Shown piece by piece: positions 33,113-42,450 of a stretch of 64,000 bases of DNA. Location of the stretch: contig NC_014365.1 in assembly GCF_000143965.1 (NCBI RefSeq), positions 1,763,501-1,827,500 of the forward strand, in the 5' to 3' direction. How positions within the stretch are numbered: position 1 is the first letter of the stretch; every line of letters starts with the position of its first letter. The notes under the pieces were generated by a model. The model saw only the letters and a program-made list of their open reading frames with translations. It was not told the origin of the DNA and made no database searches. The translations under genes were made by a program, and so were the position numbers. The DNA is from Desulfarculus baarsii DSM 2075. Its GTDB lineage: Bacteria > Desulfobacterota > Desulfarculia > Desulfarculales > Desulfarculaceae.

Positions 33113-34183
33113 TCAGCCCTGACGCCCGAAGTCCTGGCCGATGACGCGGATCTCGGCCGGCTTGTCGAAGCGCGGCTCCAGCAGTTGCAGCGAGCCGGGC
33201 CAAAAGGCCTCGATGACCTTGGCCGAGGCCTTGAGGGCGGCCGGCAGGCTGGGCAGGCTCAGGCGACTGACGCCTTCGGCGCAGGCCAGGATCGTCAGCA
33301 GATCGCCGGCCATGCGGGCCGGCAGGCCCACGCCGCTTTGCAGGAAGGTCAAAAGGCCCTCCACCGCCTCGATGGCCACGGCCTCGGGCCGTCCGCCACG
33401 GTGGCCCAGCGCCGAGAAGCCCACGCACAAGCCCTCCGCCGACTGGGCCCAGGCCAGCACCGACAGCCCGTGGCCGCCCCGCGCCCGGCGGATGCGGCTT
33501 TCGGCGCGCACGCCCTTGAGGGCCAGCCTGTCCTGGGCCCCCTGCATGGCCATCTCGGCCAGGTGCACCGGCAGCCCCGAGGAGACGATCTCCAGGCCGA
33601 CCTTGCGCGGCATGAACGGCCCCTGGGCCTGCAACGAGCGGATGAAGGCCGGGCCCTTGACCTGCATTTCGGCCTCGCCGCCGCCCAAGGGCAAAAAGCC
33701 CGGCGCGATCTCGGAACAGCTCACGGGCAGGCCCAGCCACGACATGGTGGGGGCCAGCACGTAGCGCATTTCGTCGCTGGTGGGCGCGGCGTGGACGTGG
33801 GTGCCGCCGGTGACCACCAGCGAGCTGTCGCCGGCGGCCAGGGCCAGGGCCGGCAAAAGGCAAAGCATGATCGGCGTGACGGCGGCGGCGCTTTTGCGCT
33901 GGGCCGAAACGTCGAAGACATAGGCGTCGGGGCGGATTTCGCGGGGGCGGAAAGAGCCGTCGGGGTTGCCCAGGCGCGCCTCGTAGACCGCGCCGCTGAC
34001 GGCCGCCGCGGCCTTGACGGCGGTGAAGCCGCCGGGGCCCAGGCCCGGCTTGGGGTGCTGGCCGTCGTCGACGGCGTCGAAAAACTCGAAGGGCCGGCCG
34101 GTGATCATCGACAGACTAAGGGCCGTGCGCAACGCTTGATTGCGTCCGGCGCCGGCGTTTCGCAGCTTTAGAACCTGTGGCAA
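33113..34183 (-). CDS. RNA 3'-phosphate cyclase (RtcA/Rcl1) homologue lacking the catalytic histidine
   Basis: A 356-residue protein of the RtcA fold, with NQALRTALSLSMITGRPF near the start, HPKPGLGPGGFTAVKAA and a C-terminal insert domain. RtcA cyclises RNA 3'-phosphates through an AMP-histidine intermediate. Here the region that normally reads S-x-H-x-x-T-N reads LPSLPAALKASAKVIEAF, with alanine in the histidine position. The N-terminal EGGGQ is also changed (AGAGRNQ). A non-catalytic, binding role as in eukaryotic Rcl1 is possible. The TTG start has GGAGAAG upstream. It converges on the chemoreceptor gene and diverges from mfd. Confidence 0.8.
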   Translation of the reverse strand: MPQVLKLRNAGAGRNQALRTALSLSMITGRPFEFFDAVDDGQHPKPGLGPGGFTAVKAAAAVSGAVYEARLGNPDGSFRPREIRPDAYVFDVSAQRKSAAAVTPIMLCLLPALALAAGDSSLVVTGGTHVHAAPTSDEMRYVLAPTMSWLGLPVSCSEIAPGFLPLGGGEAEMQVKGPAFIRSLQAQGPFMPRKVGLEIVSSGLPVHLAEMAMQGAQDRLALKGVRAESRIRRARGGHGLSVLAWAQSAEGLCVGFSALGHRGGRPEAVAIEAVEGLLTFLQSGVGLPARMAGDLLTILACAEGVSRLSLPSLPAALKASAKVIEAFWPGSLQLLEPRFDKPAEIRVIGQDFGRQG

Positions 34184-34291
34184 CGTCTTCTCCCGCGCTC
34201 CAAGATAGACCGCCTAGTATACCCTATACCCTGGCGGCGGCCATGATTACAGTAATTTCGCCGACCGTTGCCGTGGCGGCGATAAAGGATT

Positions 34292-37200
34292 ATGTTTTGC
34301 TCCATGGAAAAAACGGCGTCAACAACACAAAGCGCGCCCACGGCCTGGCCTCTTGGCGGGGCCCTGGCCCAGGTGGCGGCGGCCATGCGCGACGATGGCG
34401 CGGCCTTGATCGGCGGCGTGGAGGGCGCGGCGCGGGCCTTTGCCCTGGCCCGGCTGTGGCTGGACATCCCCGGTCCCACGCTGGTGGTCTGCCCGACCCT
34501 GCCCGTGGCCGAGACCTTGTGCCGCGATCTGGAGTTTTTTCTGGGCGCGGCCGGTCCGGTGCGCCTGTTCCCTTCCTATGAGGTCTCGCCCTACCAGGGC
34601 GTGGATCCGCCGGCCGAGGTCACGGCGCGGCGTCTGGCCATCTTGTGGGAACTGATCGCCGAAGAGCGGCCGCTGATCGTGGTGACCTCGGCCCGGGCCC
34701 TGGCCGGCCGCCAGCCGCCGCCCGAGCATCTGGTCGATCATTCGCTGGTGGTCGAGCCGGGCGCGACGCTGGAGCGCGACGAACTGGTGCGCTATCTGGT
34801 CGACGGCGGCTACAGCCCGGCCCCGCTGGTCGAGCAGGTGGGCGATTTCGCCGTGCGTGGCTCGGTGGTGGACTTTTTTGGCCCGCTGCTCGACGACCCG
34901 GTGCGCGTGGAGTTTTTCGGCGACGAGATCGACAGCGTGCGGCGTTTTGATCCGGTGGATCAGCGCTCGCAACTGCCCCTGACCGGGGCCACGTTGATCC
35001 CTTGCCTGCCGGTGGAGCTTTCGGCCCCGGCGGTGGAGCGGGCGGTGGAGCGCCTGCGCCGGCTGGCCAAGGACGAGGGCCTGGGCGCGCGGCGGCTGAG
35101 CGAGCTGGTCGAGCGCCTGGAGCGGCGCGCGCCCTTTGCCGGGTTGGAAGGCCTGCTGCCGCTGTTTTTTCAGCGGTCCGGCGATCTGTTCGACTATCTG
35201 CCCGAGGGTTGCCGACGCGTGGTCATCGAGCCGGCCGAGGTGGAGGCCCGCCTGCGCGCCGAACAAGAACGCCTGGCCGAGGGCTTTGCCCAGGCCCGTG
35301 AGGAAGGGGCCATCGTCCTGGCCCCGGAGATGCTTTGCCGCACGCCGGCCCAGGTCCAGCAGCGTCTGGCCGCCGGGCCGCGCCTGTTGTGCCGGGCCCT
35401 GGCCATGGGCGGCGAGGAGCAGGGCGGCCGGGCCATCCGGCTGCGGGCGGCGGCCCACACCGGCCTGCGCCAGGAGCTTTGCCGCGGCGGTGAGGGCTCG
35501 CTGATCGCCAGCCTTTTGCAGTGGTGCGCGGCCAAAAACGAACAAGGCCGCCAGGTGGCGTTGGTCTGCCGCTCGCGGACCCAGGTCGAGCGCCTGGCCG
35601 AGCTGTTGGCCCAGCGCGAGGCCCCTTGCCGGGTGATCCAGGCTCCGGCCCAGGCCGAAGGTTTTGTCCGCCGGCCCGAGGACAGCCTGCTTTTGTTGCA
35701 GGGCGGGCTGACGGTGGGCTTCGAACCCGACGACCTGCCGCTGTGTTTTGTCACCGAGGACGAGATCTTCGGCGCGCCGCGCATCGTGCGCCAAAAAGCC
35801 CCGCCCAAGCTCAGCGCCATGCTGGCCGCCCTGGACGACCTGGCCCCCGGCGATCTGGTGGTGCATATCGACCACGGCGTGGGTCGCTACCAAGGCCTCA
35901 AGACCATGGCCGTGGGCGCGGCCGAAAGCGATTTTCTGGAGATCAGTTACAAGGACGGCGACCGACTCTACCTGCCGGCCGACCGCATGGCGCTCATCTC
36001 CAAGTATCGCGGGCCCGACGGCGCGGCCCCGGCGCTGGACCGCCTGGGCGGCAAGGCCTGGGCCAAGGCCAAGGGCCGGGTCAAAAAAGCCGTGGAGACC
36101 ATCGCTCATGATCTGGTCGAGCTTTACGCCGCCCGCCAGGCCTCCAAGGGCTTTGCCTTCACCCCGCCCGACGGGGCTTACCGCGAGTTCGAGGCCGGCT
36201 TCCCCTACGAAGAGACGCCCGACCAGGCCCAGGCCATCGAGGACGTCATCGCCGACATGATCACCGACAAGCCCATGGACCGGCTGGTCTGCGGCGACGT
36301 GGGCTACGGCAAGACGGAAGTGGCCCTGCGCGCGGCGTTTCTGGCGGCCATGCAGGGCAAACAGGTGGCCTTCCTGGCCCCGACCACGGTGCTGACCGAG
36401 CAACATTGCCAAACCCTGACCCAGCGCCTGAAGGATCAGCCGCTAGTCGTCGAGTCGCTCAGCCGTTTCAAGACGCCGGCTCAGCAAAAAGACATCCTCG
36501 AACGCCTGCGCCAGGGCAAGGTCGACATCCTGGTGGGCACCCACCGCATCATCCAAAAAGACGCCGTGTTCAAGGACTTGGGCCTGGTCATCGTCGACGA
36601 GGAACAGCGCTTTGGCGTTAAAGACAAAGAGCGCCTGAAAAAGATGCGCCGCCTGGTCGACGTGATCACCCTCACGGCCACGCCTATCCCGCGCACGTTG
36701 CAAATGAGCCTTTCGGGCGTGCGCGACCTGTCGGTGATCAACACCCCGCCCGAGGATCGTCAATCGATCAAGACCTATCTTTCGGCCTTTAGCCCCGGCG
36801 GGGTCAGCGAGGCCGTGGCCCGCGAGCTGGAGCGGGGCGGGCAGGTCTTTTTTGTCCACAACCGCGTGCAGGATCTGGACAAGATGGCCGGCCTGGTGCG
36901 CCGCCTGGCCCCCCAGGCCCGGGTGGCCATGGCCCACGGCCAGATGGCCGAAAAGGAACTGGAAAAGGTCATGCTCCAGTTCGTGCACAAGGAAGTGGAC
37001 GTCTTGGTCTGCACCACGATCATCGAATCGGGCCTGGACATCCCCAGCGCCAACACCATCATCATCAACAACGCCGACAAGTTCGGCCTCAGCCAGATCT
37101 ACCAGTTGCGCGGCCGCGTGGGCCGCAGCGCCCAGCGGGCCTACGCCTACCTGTTCATCAAGTCCGAGGCTGCCCTCAGCTCCGATGCGCGCAAGCGCCT

Positions 37201-37828
37201 GAAGGCCCTGATGGACTTCACCCAACTGGGCTCGGGGTTCGCCATCGCCATGCACGACATGCAGATCCGCGGCGCGGGCAACATGCTCGGCGAGGCCCAG
37301 AGCGGCATGGCCGCCGAGGTGGGCTACGAGCTTTATCTGGGCATGCTGGAGGACGCCGTGGCCCGGCTCAAGGGCGAGGCCCCCAGTGAAGGCCCCGAGC
37401 CCGAGATGAACCTGGCCCTGCCAGCCAGCCTGCCCGAGGGCTTCGTGCCCGACGCCGATGTGCGCCTGTCGCTCTACAAGCGCCTGAGCGCCGCCCGCGG
37501 CCAGGAGGACGTGGAGGCCATCGGCGCGGAGTTGGCCGATCGTTTCGGCCCACCGCCCAGGGCCGTGAGCAACCTGCTGGAGTCGGTGTCTTTGAAGGCC
37601 CTGCTGCGGCGCATGCACGCCACGCGCCTGGATCTGGCCGCCGAGGCGCTGACGGTGCAGTTCACCCAGACCACGGCCCTGGACCTGGAGCGCCTGCTGG
37701 ACATGGCCCAAAGCCAGCCCGACAAGCTGCGCGTCTTCCCCGACGGCAAGGTCCACCTCAAACTGGAGCCGGACCAGGAGCCCATGGCCGGGGCGCGGCG
37801 GTTCCTGGAACATATTGCGCAGGCGTGA
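34292..37828 (+). CDS. mfd: Transcription-repair coupling factor Mfd
   Basis: A 1,178-residue protein, full length for Mfd. The N-terminal third is UvrB-like (PSYEVSPYQGVDPP, FAVRGSVVDFFGP), followed by the RNA polymerase-interacting domain (VHIDHGVGRYQGLKTM). The RecG-type translocase has Walker A GDVGYGKTEVAL near residue 670 and VDEEQRFGVKDKERLK, then the TRG region (TTIIESGLDIPSANT). It removes RNA polymerase stalled at DNA damage and recruits UvrA. Starts at 34292 and 34304 are both possible. Confidence 0.97.
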   Translation: MFCSMEKTASTTQSAPTAWPLGGALAQVAAAMRDDGAALIGGVEGAARAFALARLWLDIPGPTLVVCPTLPVAETLCRDLEFFLGAAGPVRLFPSYEVSPYQGVDPPAEVTARRLAILWELIAEERPLIVVTSARALAGRQPPPEHLVDHSLVVEPGATLERDELVRYLVDGGYSPAPLVEQVGDFAVRGSVVDFFGPLLDDPVRVEFFGDEIDSVRRFDPVDQRSQLPLTGATLIPCLPVELSAPAVERAVERLRRLAKDEGLGARRLSELVERLERRAPFAGLEGLLPLFFQRSGDLFDYLPEGCRRVVIEPAEVEARLRAEQERLAEGFAQAREEGAIVLAPEMLCRTPAQVQQRLAAGPRLLCRALAMGGEEQGGRAIRLRAAAHTGLRQELCRGGEGSLIASLLQWCAAKNEQGRQVALVCRSRTQVERLAELLAQREAPCRVIQAPAQAEGFVRRPEDSLLLLQGGLTVGFEPDDLPLCFVTEDEIFGAPRIVRQKAPPKLSAMLAALDDLAPGDLVVHIDHGVGRYQGLKTMAVGAAESDFLEISYKDGDRLYLPADRMALISKYRGPDGAAPALDRLGGKAWAKAKGRVKKAVETIAHDLVELYAARQASKGFAFTPPDGAYREFEAGFPYEETPDQAQAIEDVIADMITDKPMDRLVCGDVGYGKTEVALRAAFLAAMQGKQVAFLAPTTVLTEQHCQTLTQRLKDQPLVVESLSRFKTPAQQKDILERLRQGKVDILVGTHRIIQKDAVFKDLGLVIVDEEQRFGVKDKERLKKMRRLVDVITLTATPIPRTLQMSLSGVRDLSVINTPPEDRQSIKTYLSAFSPGGVSEAVARELERGGQVFFVHNRVQDLDKMAGLVRRLAPQARVAMAHGQMAEKELEKVMLQFVHKEVDVLVCTTIIESGLDIPSANTIIINNADKFGLSQIYQLRGRVGRSAQRAYAYLFIKSEAALSSDARKRLKALMDFTQLGSGFAIAMHDMQIRGAGNMLGEAQSGMAAEVGYELYLGMLEDAVARLKGEAPSEGPEPEMNLALPASLPEGFVPDADVRLSLYKRLSAARGQEDVEAIGAELADRFGPPPRAVSNLLESVSLKALLRRMHATRLDLAAEALTVQFTQTTALDLERLLDMAQSQPDKLRVFPDGKVHLKLEPDQEPMAGARRFLEHIAQA

Positions 37829-37832
37829 AACG

Positions 37833-38474
37833 ATGCATCTGGTGATGTTCGACATAGACGGCACCTTGGTCCAGTCCACCGGATTCGATTCGGACTGCTT
37901 TCAATCATCGGTGCGGGATGTGCTGGGAACCCATATCGACCCCAACTGGGGCCGTTATACGCACGTGACCGACGATGGGGTTTTGGGCCAGATCCTCGAC
38001 GAGCACAACGTCCGCGAAGGCCGGGAGCGCATCTTCGGCTCCGTCAAGGAGCTGTTCATCCAGCGCATAGCCAACCACATCGCCGAGCACGGCGTTCGGC
38101 CCGTGCCGGGCGCGCGGGAATTTCTGGCCGCCCTGGCCGCCCGCGACGACGTTCGCCTGGCCTTGGCCACCGGCGGCTGGCTGCAAACCGCCGAACTGAA
38201 ACTGCGCGCCGCGGCCATAGATTACGCGGAGATCCCCATCGCCACCTCCGACGATCACTACAGCCGCGTCAAAATCATGGAGACGGCGGCCTTGCGGGGC
38301 GGTTGCGGCCAATGCGTCTCCAAGACGTACTTCGGCGACGCGGATTGGGACATGAAGGCCTCGGCCAAACTGGGCTACAACTTCGTCCTGGTGGGCAATG
38401 GCTTCGCATATGGGCAGTCCATCGCCGACTACACCGATATCGGCGGTATTCTGGCGCTGATCGGCCTGCGATGA
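37833..38474 (+). CDS. HAD-superfamily hydrolase
   Basis: A 213-residue HAD phosphatase. Motif I is MFDIDGTLVQSTG at the N-terminus, motif II is LALATGGW, and the motif III/IV region reads YFGDADWDMKAS. A helical cap lies between motifs I and II, as in phosphoglycolate phosphatase-like enzymes; the substrate cannot be named. It starts four bases after mfd and ends at a bidirectional terminator. Confidence 0.88.
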   Translation: MHLVMFDIDGTLVQSTGFDSDCFQSSVRDVLGTHIDPNWGRYTHVTDDGVLGQILDEHNVREGRERIFGSVKELFIQRIANHIAEHGVRPVPGAREFLAALAARDDVRLALATGGWLQTAELKLRAAAIDYAEIPIATSDDHYSRVKIMETAALRGGCGQCVSKTYFGDADWDMKASAKLGYNFVLVGNGFAYGQSIADYTDIGGILALIGLR

Positions 38475-38497
38475 GCGGTCCTGGCCGGGCGGCAATA

Positions 38498-38526
38498 AAA
38501 AACCGGGGAACAGCGCCCCGGTTTTT
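38498..38526. terminator. Bidirectional terminator
   Basis: AAAAACCGGGG and CCCCGGTTTTT form an 11-bp perfect stem around a 7-base loop, with T-runs on both strands. It serves the HAD gene from the left and flgE from the right. Confidence 0.93.
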
Positions 38527-38547
38527 CACGTGTTGCCGGCGATGGGG

Positions 38548-39906
38548 TCATGTCTTCATGTTGATGGCGGTCTTGATCATCTCGTCGGAGGTGGTGACGG
38601 TCTTGGAGCTGGCCTGGAAGGCCCGCTGATAGATGATCATGTTCATCATTTCGGTGGCGGTGTCGACGGTGGAGGTTTCCAGCGATTGGTCTTCGATGGC
38701 CCCCATGGCGAATTCCTCGTCGGTGGGTTGGCCCACCCAGATCTCGCCGGCGTCGGCGTCGTAGGCCCAGAGGTTGTCGCCCTCGCGCCGCAGGTTGCCG
38801 GGGCTGGCGAAGGTGGTCAGGGCCACCACGCCCACGTCGACCATCTCGCCGTTGCTGTAGTAGGCCGTGACAAAGCCGTCCTCGCTGACCGCCACGCTTT
38901 CCAGGCCGCCCTCGGCAAAGCCGTCCTGGGTGTTGGTGGAGGTGGAGTAGCCCTCGGCGACCTGGGTGGTGGCCTGGCCGGCGGCGGGGGCGAAATCCAG
39001 GGTGATGGCCTGCTGGCCGGCCTCGCCGAAGTCCATGGTCAGGCCGATGCTGTCGGCGCTGACGGTGGCGCCGGTGCTGTCGGTGACGCCGGCCAAAGCC
39101 CCGGTGTCGGTGAAGTGCAGGTAGAAGGTGTTGGCCGGATCGGCGGGGTTGGCGACCTGTTCGCCGTCCTGGGTTTCGAAGGTCGAGGCCTTCCAGACTG
39201 TCTGACCGCCTTCGGGGACCGTGCCGGCGTAATCGTCGACGCGCTGGTAGTAGACCGATATCTGGTGCGTGTCGCCATTGGCGTCGTAGACGGTGGTGCT
39301 GGAGCTGTAGTTGTAGGTGCCGCTGACTTCGGGGTCGATGTCGGTGGCCACTTGGTTGACCCTGGTGTCGGCGGGGTTGAGGTTGACGCCCAGGCCGACG
39401 ATCGTCGTGGCCTCGCCGGGCAGGTTTTCCACGGGAATCTGCAGGTCGATCAGGTTGCCCACGATGGGCTCTCCGTCGTCGCCGATGGCGAAGCCCTGCA
39501 GGCGATAGCCCTGGTCGTTGATGATGAAGCCCTCCTGGCCGACCACGCCATCCACGCCGAACTGGCCGGCGCGGGTGTAATACAGCTCCTCGGTGTCGAG
39601 GTTTTTGACCGTGAAGAAGCCGTTGCCGTCGATGGCCAGATCCAGCGTCCGACCCGTCTCCTGGATGGCGCCCTGGTTCATCAACTGGTGGGACCAGACG
39701 GTGGCCCCCTGGCCGACTTGGTCGATTTCGGTGGTCAGGTCCGAGCCGGTGTAGCTCAGCTCCCTGTAAAGCACGTCGGCGAATTCGGCGCGGGAGGACT
39801 TGTAGCCGTAGGTGTTGGAGTTGGCCAGGTTGTCAGCAACGATGTTGAGCCCCTGCGAGAAAGACTTGAGCCCGCTGACGCCGTTGAAGAAAGAAGTAGC
39901 TTGCAT
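38548..39906 (-). CDS. flgE: Flagellar hook protein FlgE
   Basis: A 452-residue hook protein. The N-terminal signature is GLKSFSQGLNIVADNLANSN, and the C-terminal heptad segment reads MNMIIYQRAFQASSKTV. The central part includes the hook domain (SSTTVYDANGDTHQISVYYQ). FlgE polymerises into the curved hook between basal body and filament. It stands alone here, away from other flagellar structural genes, and has a sigma-54 promoter 57 bases upstream. Its Asp-rich composition without Cys is normal for the family. Confidence 0.95.
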   Translation of the reverse strand: MQATSFFNGVSGLKSFSQGLNIVADNLANSNTYGYKSSRAEFADVLYRELSYTGSDLTTEIDQVGQGATVWSHQLMNQGAIQETGRTLDLAIDGNGFFTVKNLDTEELYYTRAGQFGVDGVVGQEGFIINDQGYRLQGFAIGDDGEPIVGNLIDLQIPVENLPGEATTIVGLGVNLNPADTRVNQVATDIDPEVSGTYNYSSSTTVYDANGDTHQISVYYQRVDDYAGTVPEGGQTVWKASTFETQDGEQVANPADPANTFYLHFTDTGALAGVTDSTGATVSADSIGLTMDFGEAGQQAITLDFAPAAGQATTQVAEGYSTSTNTQDGFAEGGLESVAVSEDGFVTAYYSNGEMVDVGVVALTTFASPGNLRREGDNLWAYDADAGEIWVGQPTDEEFAMGAIEDQSLETSTVDTATEMMNMIIYQRAFQASSKTVTTSDEMIKTAINMKT

Positions 39907-39962
39907 GGCCGGCTGCCCTTTGTTTGATTTTCGTGCGGCGAGTCGCCTCGATGGGCGTCTGA

Positions 39963-39978
39963 TGCAAATTGCGCGCCA
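39963..39978 (-). promoter_or_regulatory. Sigma-54 promoter of flgE
   Basis: On the minus strand TGGCGCG-CAAT-TTGCA matches the -24/-12 consensus with exact spacing, placed 57 bases before the flgE start. Its -24 half overlaps a perfect palindrome, GCGCCATTAATGGCGC (39973-39988). RpoN control of hook genes is common in polar-flagellated bacteria. Confidence 0.85.
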
Positions 39979-40175
39979 TTAATGGCGCCTTGGCTGGTCG
40001 TGACGAAAAGTAGTGTTCGATCAGGTTGTTGGCGTGATTGCGCCGATTGGGTCGTGGCATTGACGGAATTATTTGCCGCCAATGGGCTGTTTGGGGGTGA
40101 AATATCGGCTGGCCTGGTTCGCCGCGCGGGCAGTTGTTGCATTCTTCGGGCGGTGATGGTAACAATCCGCCTATC

Positions 40176-41129
40176 ATGAGGATGAACGTCCGCCCATTTT
40201 TTGCGCTGGCCTGTCTGCTGCTCGTATCGACGGCGGCCGCGCTGCTTGTCGCCTGCGATCGTTCGGGCTCCACGGCCTGGGTCGCCGCCGTTGACGACGA
40301 AAAAATCTCCCTCCATCAGTTCAACCAAAAAGCCGCCTTCATGGGGCTGGGCGCCGACGCCAAGTCGTTGGACGCCGGCCTGCGCAAGGCCGTGCTGGAT
40401 GAAATGATCCAGCGTTTGGTGATCCTGCGCCAGGCGGCCAAGCTGGGCGTGGAGCTGAGCGATCAGGAGTTGGACAGCGAAGAAGAGCGGATACACCACG
40501 GCATGGACGCCGCGGCCTTTCGCGAGGGCATGTTGGCCAGGGGCATGGACTACCAAGACTGGCGCGATGAGCTGGCCCGCGACCTGCTGGTGCGCAAGAC
40601 CATCGACCTGGTGCTGACGCCCAGGATCAGCGTCGACCAGAGCGAGATCGTGGCTTATTACGACGAGCACAAGGATCAGTTCAGCCGCCCCGAGCAGATT
40701 TTGGCCCTGCACCTGGTCTTGCCCGACAAAAAAATGGCCGACGAGTTGGTGGCGCGCATGGACCGGGGTCAGGACATGCTGGCGGCGGCCAAGGAGATGG
40801 GCGTGGCCCTGGGCAGCGACGGCCGGCCGGATTGGTTGGGCCGCGGCCACATGCCCGGCAAGCTGGAAAAGGCCGTGTTCGCCGCGCGGCCGGGCCGTCC
40901 GGCCGGGCCGTTTCACAGCGACTACGGCTATCACGTGGTTTGGGTCATTGAAAAACGGCCGGCCATGGTTTTACCCCTGGCCGAGGCGGCCGGGCGCATT
41001 CAAGACGCGTTGGCCAAGGAGAAAAAGGACGCCTTGACCGTCGGGTGGCTGGAAGAATTAAAGAGCGAATCCAAGATTTGGGTCGACCCCCATTTCTTGA
41101 AGTCTGGCATGGGCAGTAACAAGAGGTAG
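40176..41129 (+). CDS. Parvulin-type peptidyl-prolyl isomerase lipoprotein
   Basis: A 317-residue lipoprotein with a signal peptide ending in a lipobox (AALLVAC, then acylated Cys). The N-terminal SurA-like helical domain (DDEKISLHQFNQKAAFMGL) is followed by a parvulin domain (LALHLVLPDKKMADELVARM ... SDYGYHVVWVIEKRP). It should help fold exported or outer-membrane proteins. It ends six bases before a second SurA-type gene, so the pair forms an operon. The start codon lacks a strong ribosome site; ATGs at 40176 and 40182 are both possible. Confidence 0.85.
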   Translation: MRMNVRPFFALACLLLVSTAAALLVACDRSGSTAWVAAVDDEKISLHQFNQKAAFMGLGADAKSLDAGLRKAVLDEMIQRLVILRQAAKLGVELSDQELDSEEERIHHGMDAAAFREGMLARGMDYQDWRDELARDLLVRKTIDLVLTPRISVDQSEIVAYYDEHKDQFSRPEQILALHLVLPDKKMADELVARMDRGQDMLAAAKEMGVALGSDGRPDWLGRGHMPGKLEKAVFAARPGRPAGPFHSDYGYHVVWVIEKRPAMVLPLAEAAGRIQDALAKEKKDALTVGWLEELKSESKIWVDPHFLKSGMGSNKR

Positions 41130-41135
41130 ACGATT

Positions 41136-42119
41136 ATGAGACTGCGTTCAGTGATCGCCGGTCTGGCGTTTGTGACGATGGCTTTCGCGCCGCTGGCGGT
41201 TTTGGCCGAGGAGTTGGTCAACCGGGTGGTGGCCGTGGTGGGCGACGAGCCGATCACCGCCGCCGAGCTGGATCGCAGCATCCAGGGGCTGCTCCAGCGG
41301 CTGCAGATGATGCAGCAGCAGCAAGGCCAGAACATGGCCATGCCGCCGGCGGCCGAGGTGCGTTACATGGCCCTCAACTCGCTGATCGACGAAAAGCTCT
41401 TCAACAAGGAAGTTGAGCGGCTGAAGATCAGCGTCAGCGAGGAAGAGGTGAGCATGTTCCTCGAGCGGCTCAAGGCCGCCAACAACATGACCCAGCAGGA
41501 GTTCATCGCCCGGCTCAACGAAACCGGCATGACCCCCGAGGAATACCGCGAAAAGGTCCGCAACGACCAACTCAAGCGCAAGCTGATCAACTACGAGGTC
41601 AAGAACAAGGTCGTCATCAGCGACAAGGAAGTGGACGACTATCTGGCCGAGCATCCCGAGTTGGTCCAGGGCGGCGGTCCGCAACTGACCATCCAGGCCC
41701 TGTTCCTCAAGCTGCCCGAGAACGCCGGCGACGACGTCAAGGCCCAACTGCGCGCCAAGGCCGAGGCCCTGCGCGAGGAGGCCGTCGACGGCGCGGACTT
41801 CGACGAGATGTGCCGCGCCAACTCCCAGGGACCGGGCGCGGCCAGCGGCGGCAAGATCGGCCCGCTGAGCAAGAGCGACCTGTTGCCCGAGATGGGCAAG
41901 GCCCTCGAGACGATGAAAGAGGGCGACATGTCGCCGGTGCTGGACATCCCCTCGGGCGTGGTGTTCATGCGCCTGATCTCGTTGACCGATGGCAAGGAAG
42001 GCTCGGCGGAGGTGCGCGACCAGGTCCGCGCCCGCTTGGAGAACAATCAGCTCGAGGAGCGCTTCGGCGAGTGGATGAAGGAGCTGCGGGCCAAGACCTA
42101 CATCCAGATCATCGAGTGA
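41136..42119 (+). CDS. SurA-like periplasmic chaperone/isomerase
   Basis: A 327-residue exported protein (signal peptide ending AVLAEE). It begins with the SurA start VNRVVAVVGDEPITAAELDR and a long helical chaperone domain. A single parvulin domain follows (AANSQGPGAASGGKIGPL-like, PSGVVFMRLISLTDG). SurA escorts outer-membrane proteins through the periplasm. E. coli SurA has two parvulin domains, so this is the shorter type. It follows the lipoprotein gene in the same operon and precedes a strong terminator. Confidence 0.88.
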   Translation: MRLRSVIAGLAFVTMAFAPLAVLAEELVNRVVAVVGDEPITAAELDRSIQGLLQRLQMMQQQQGQNMAMPPAAEVRYMALNSLIDEKLFNKEVERLKISVSEEEVSMFLERLKAANNMTQQEFIARLNETGMTPEEYREKVRNDQLKRKLINYEVKNKVVISDKEVDDYLAEHPELVQGGGPQLTIQALFLKLPENAGDDVKAQLRAKAEALREEAVDGADFDEMCRANSQGPGAASGGKIGPLSKSDLLPEMGKALETMKEGDMSPVLDIPSGVVFMRLISLTDGKEGSAEVRDQVRARLENNQLEERFGEWMKELRAKTYIQIIE

Positions 42120-42140
42120 GGCGCTTGACGCCTGGCCAAG

Positions 42141-42168
42141 GAGCCCCCGCGCGGGGGCTCTTTTTTTT
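42141..42168 (+). terminator. Rho-independent terminator of the chaperone operon
   Basis: GAGCCCCCGC and GCGGGGGCTC form a perfect 10-bp stem followed by eight T. The remaining bases up to the acyl-CoA synthetase hold no gene; a TTGACA at 42278 has no convincing -10. Confidence 0.95.
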
Positions 42169-42450
42169 GGCAAAAAACCGGGGCAATGAAATTATGGGGC
42201 TTTATTTTGGCTTGTTCGCTCATGTAAGATGGCTATTCAGGACGGCAAACAAAAGGGCAAGTTGAAAAACACCGTGATTGACAACATTGTTCTTCATATC
42301 ACAACCGCCTTTTGCAGCGACGCTGCATGGCGTCGAGACCAGATCGTTTCGGCGAACCACAACGCGCGACTCCGTTTCGGCCCGTTGCCCGCGAAGGCTG
42401 GGTGCGAGGCGGTTTTTTGGGGATAATTCAAATCAGCGGGTGAAGGGTCC

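Noticed and set aside
42229-42426. Possible 65-residue gene before the acyl-CoA synthetase
   Set aside because: Low-complexity product without a ribosome site, lying after a strong terminator; treated as noncoding.
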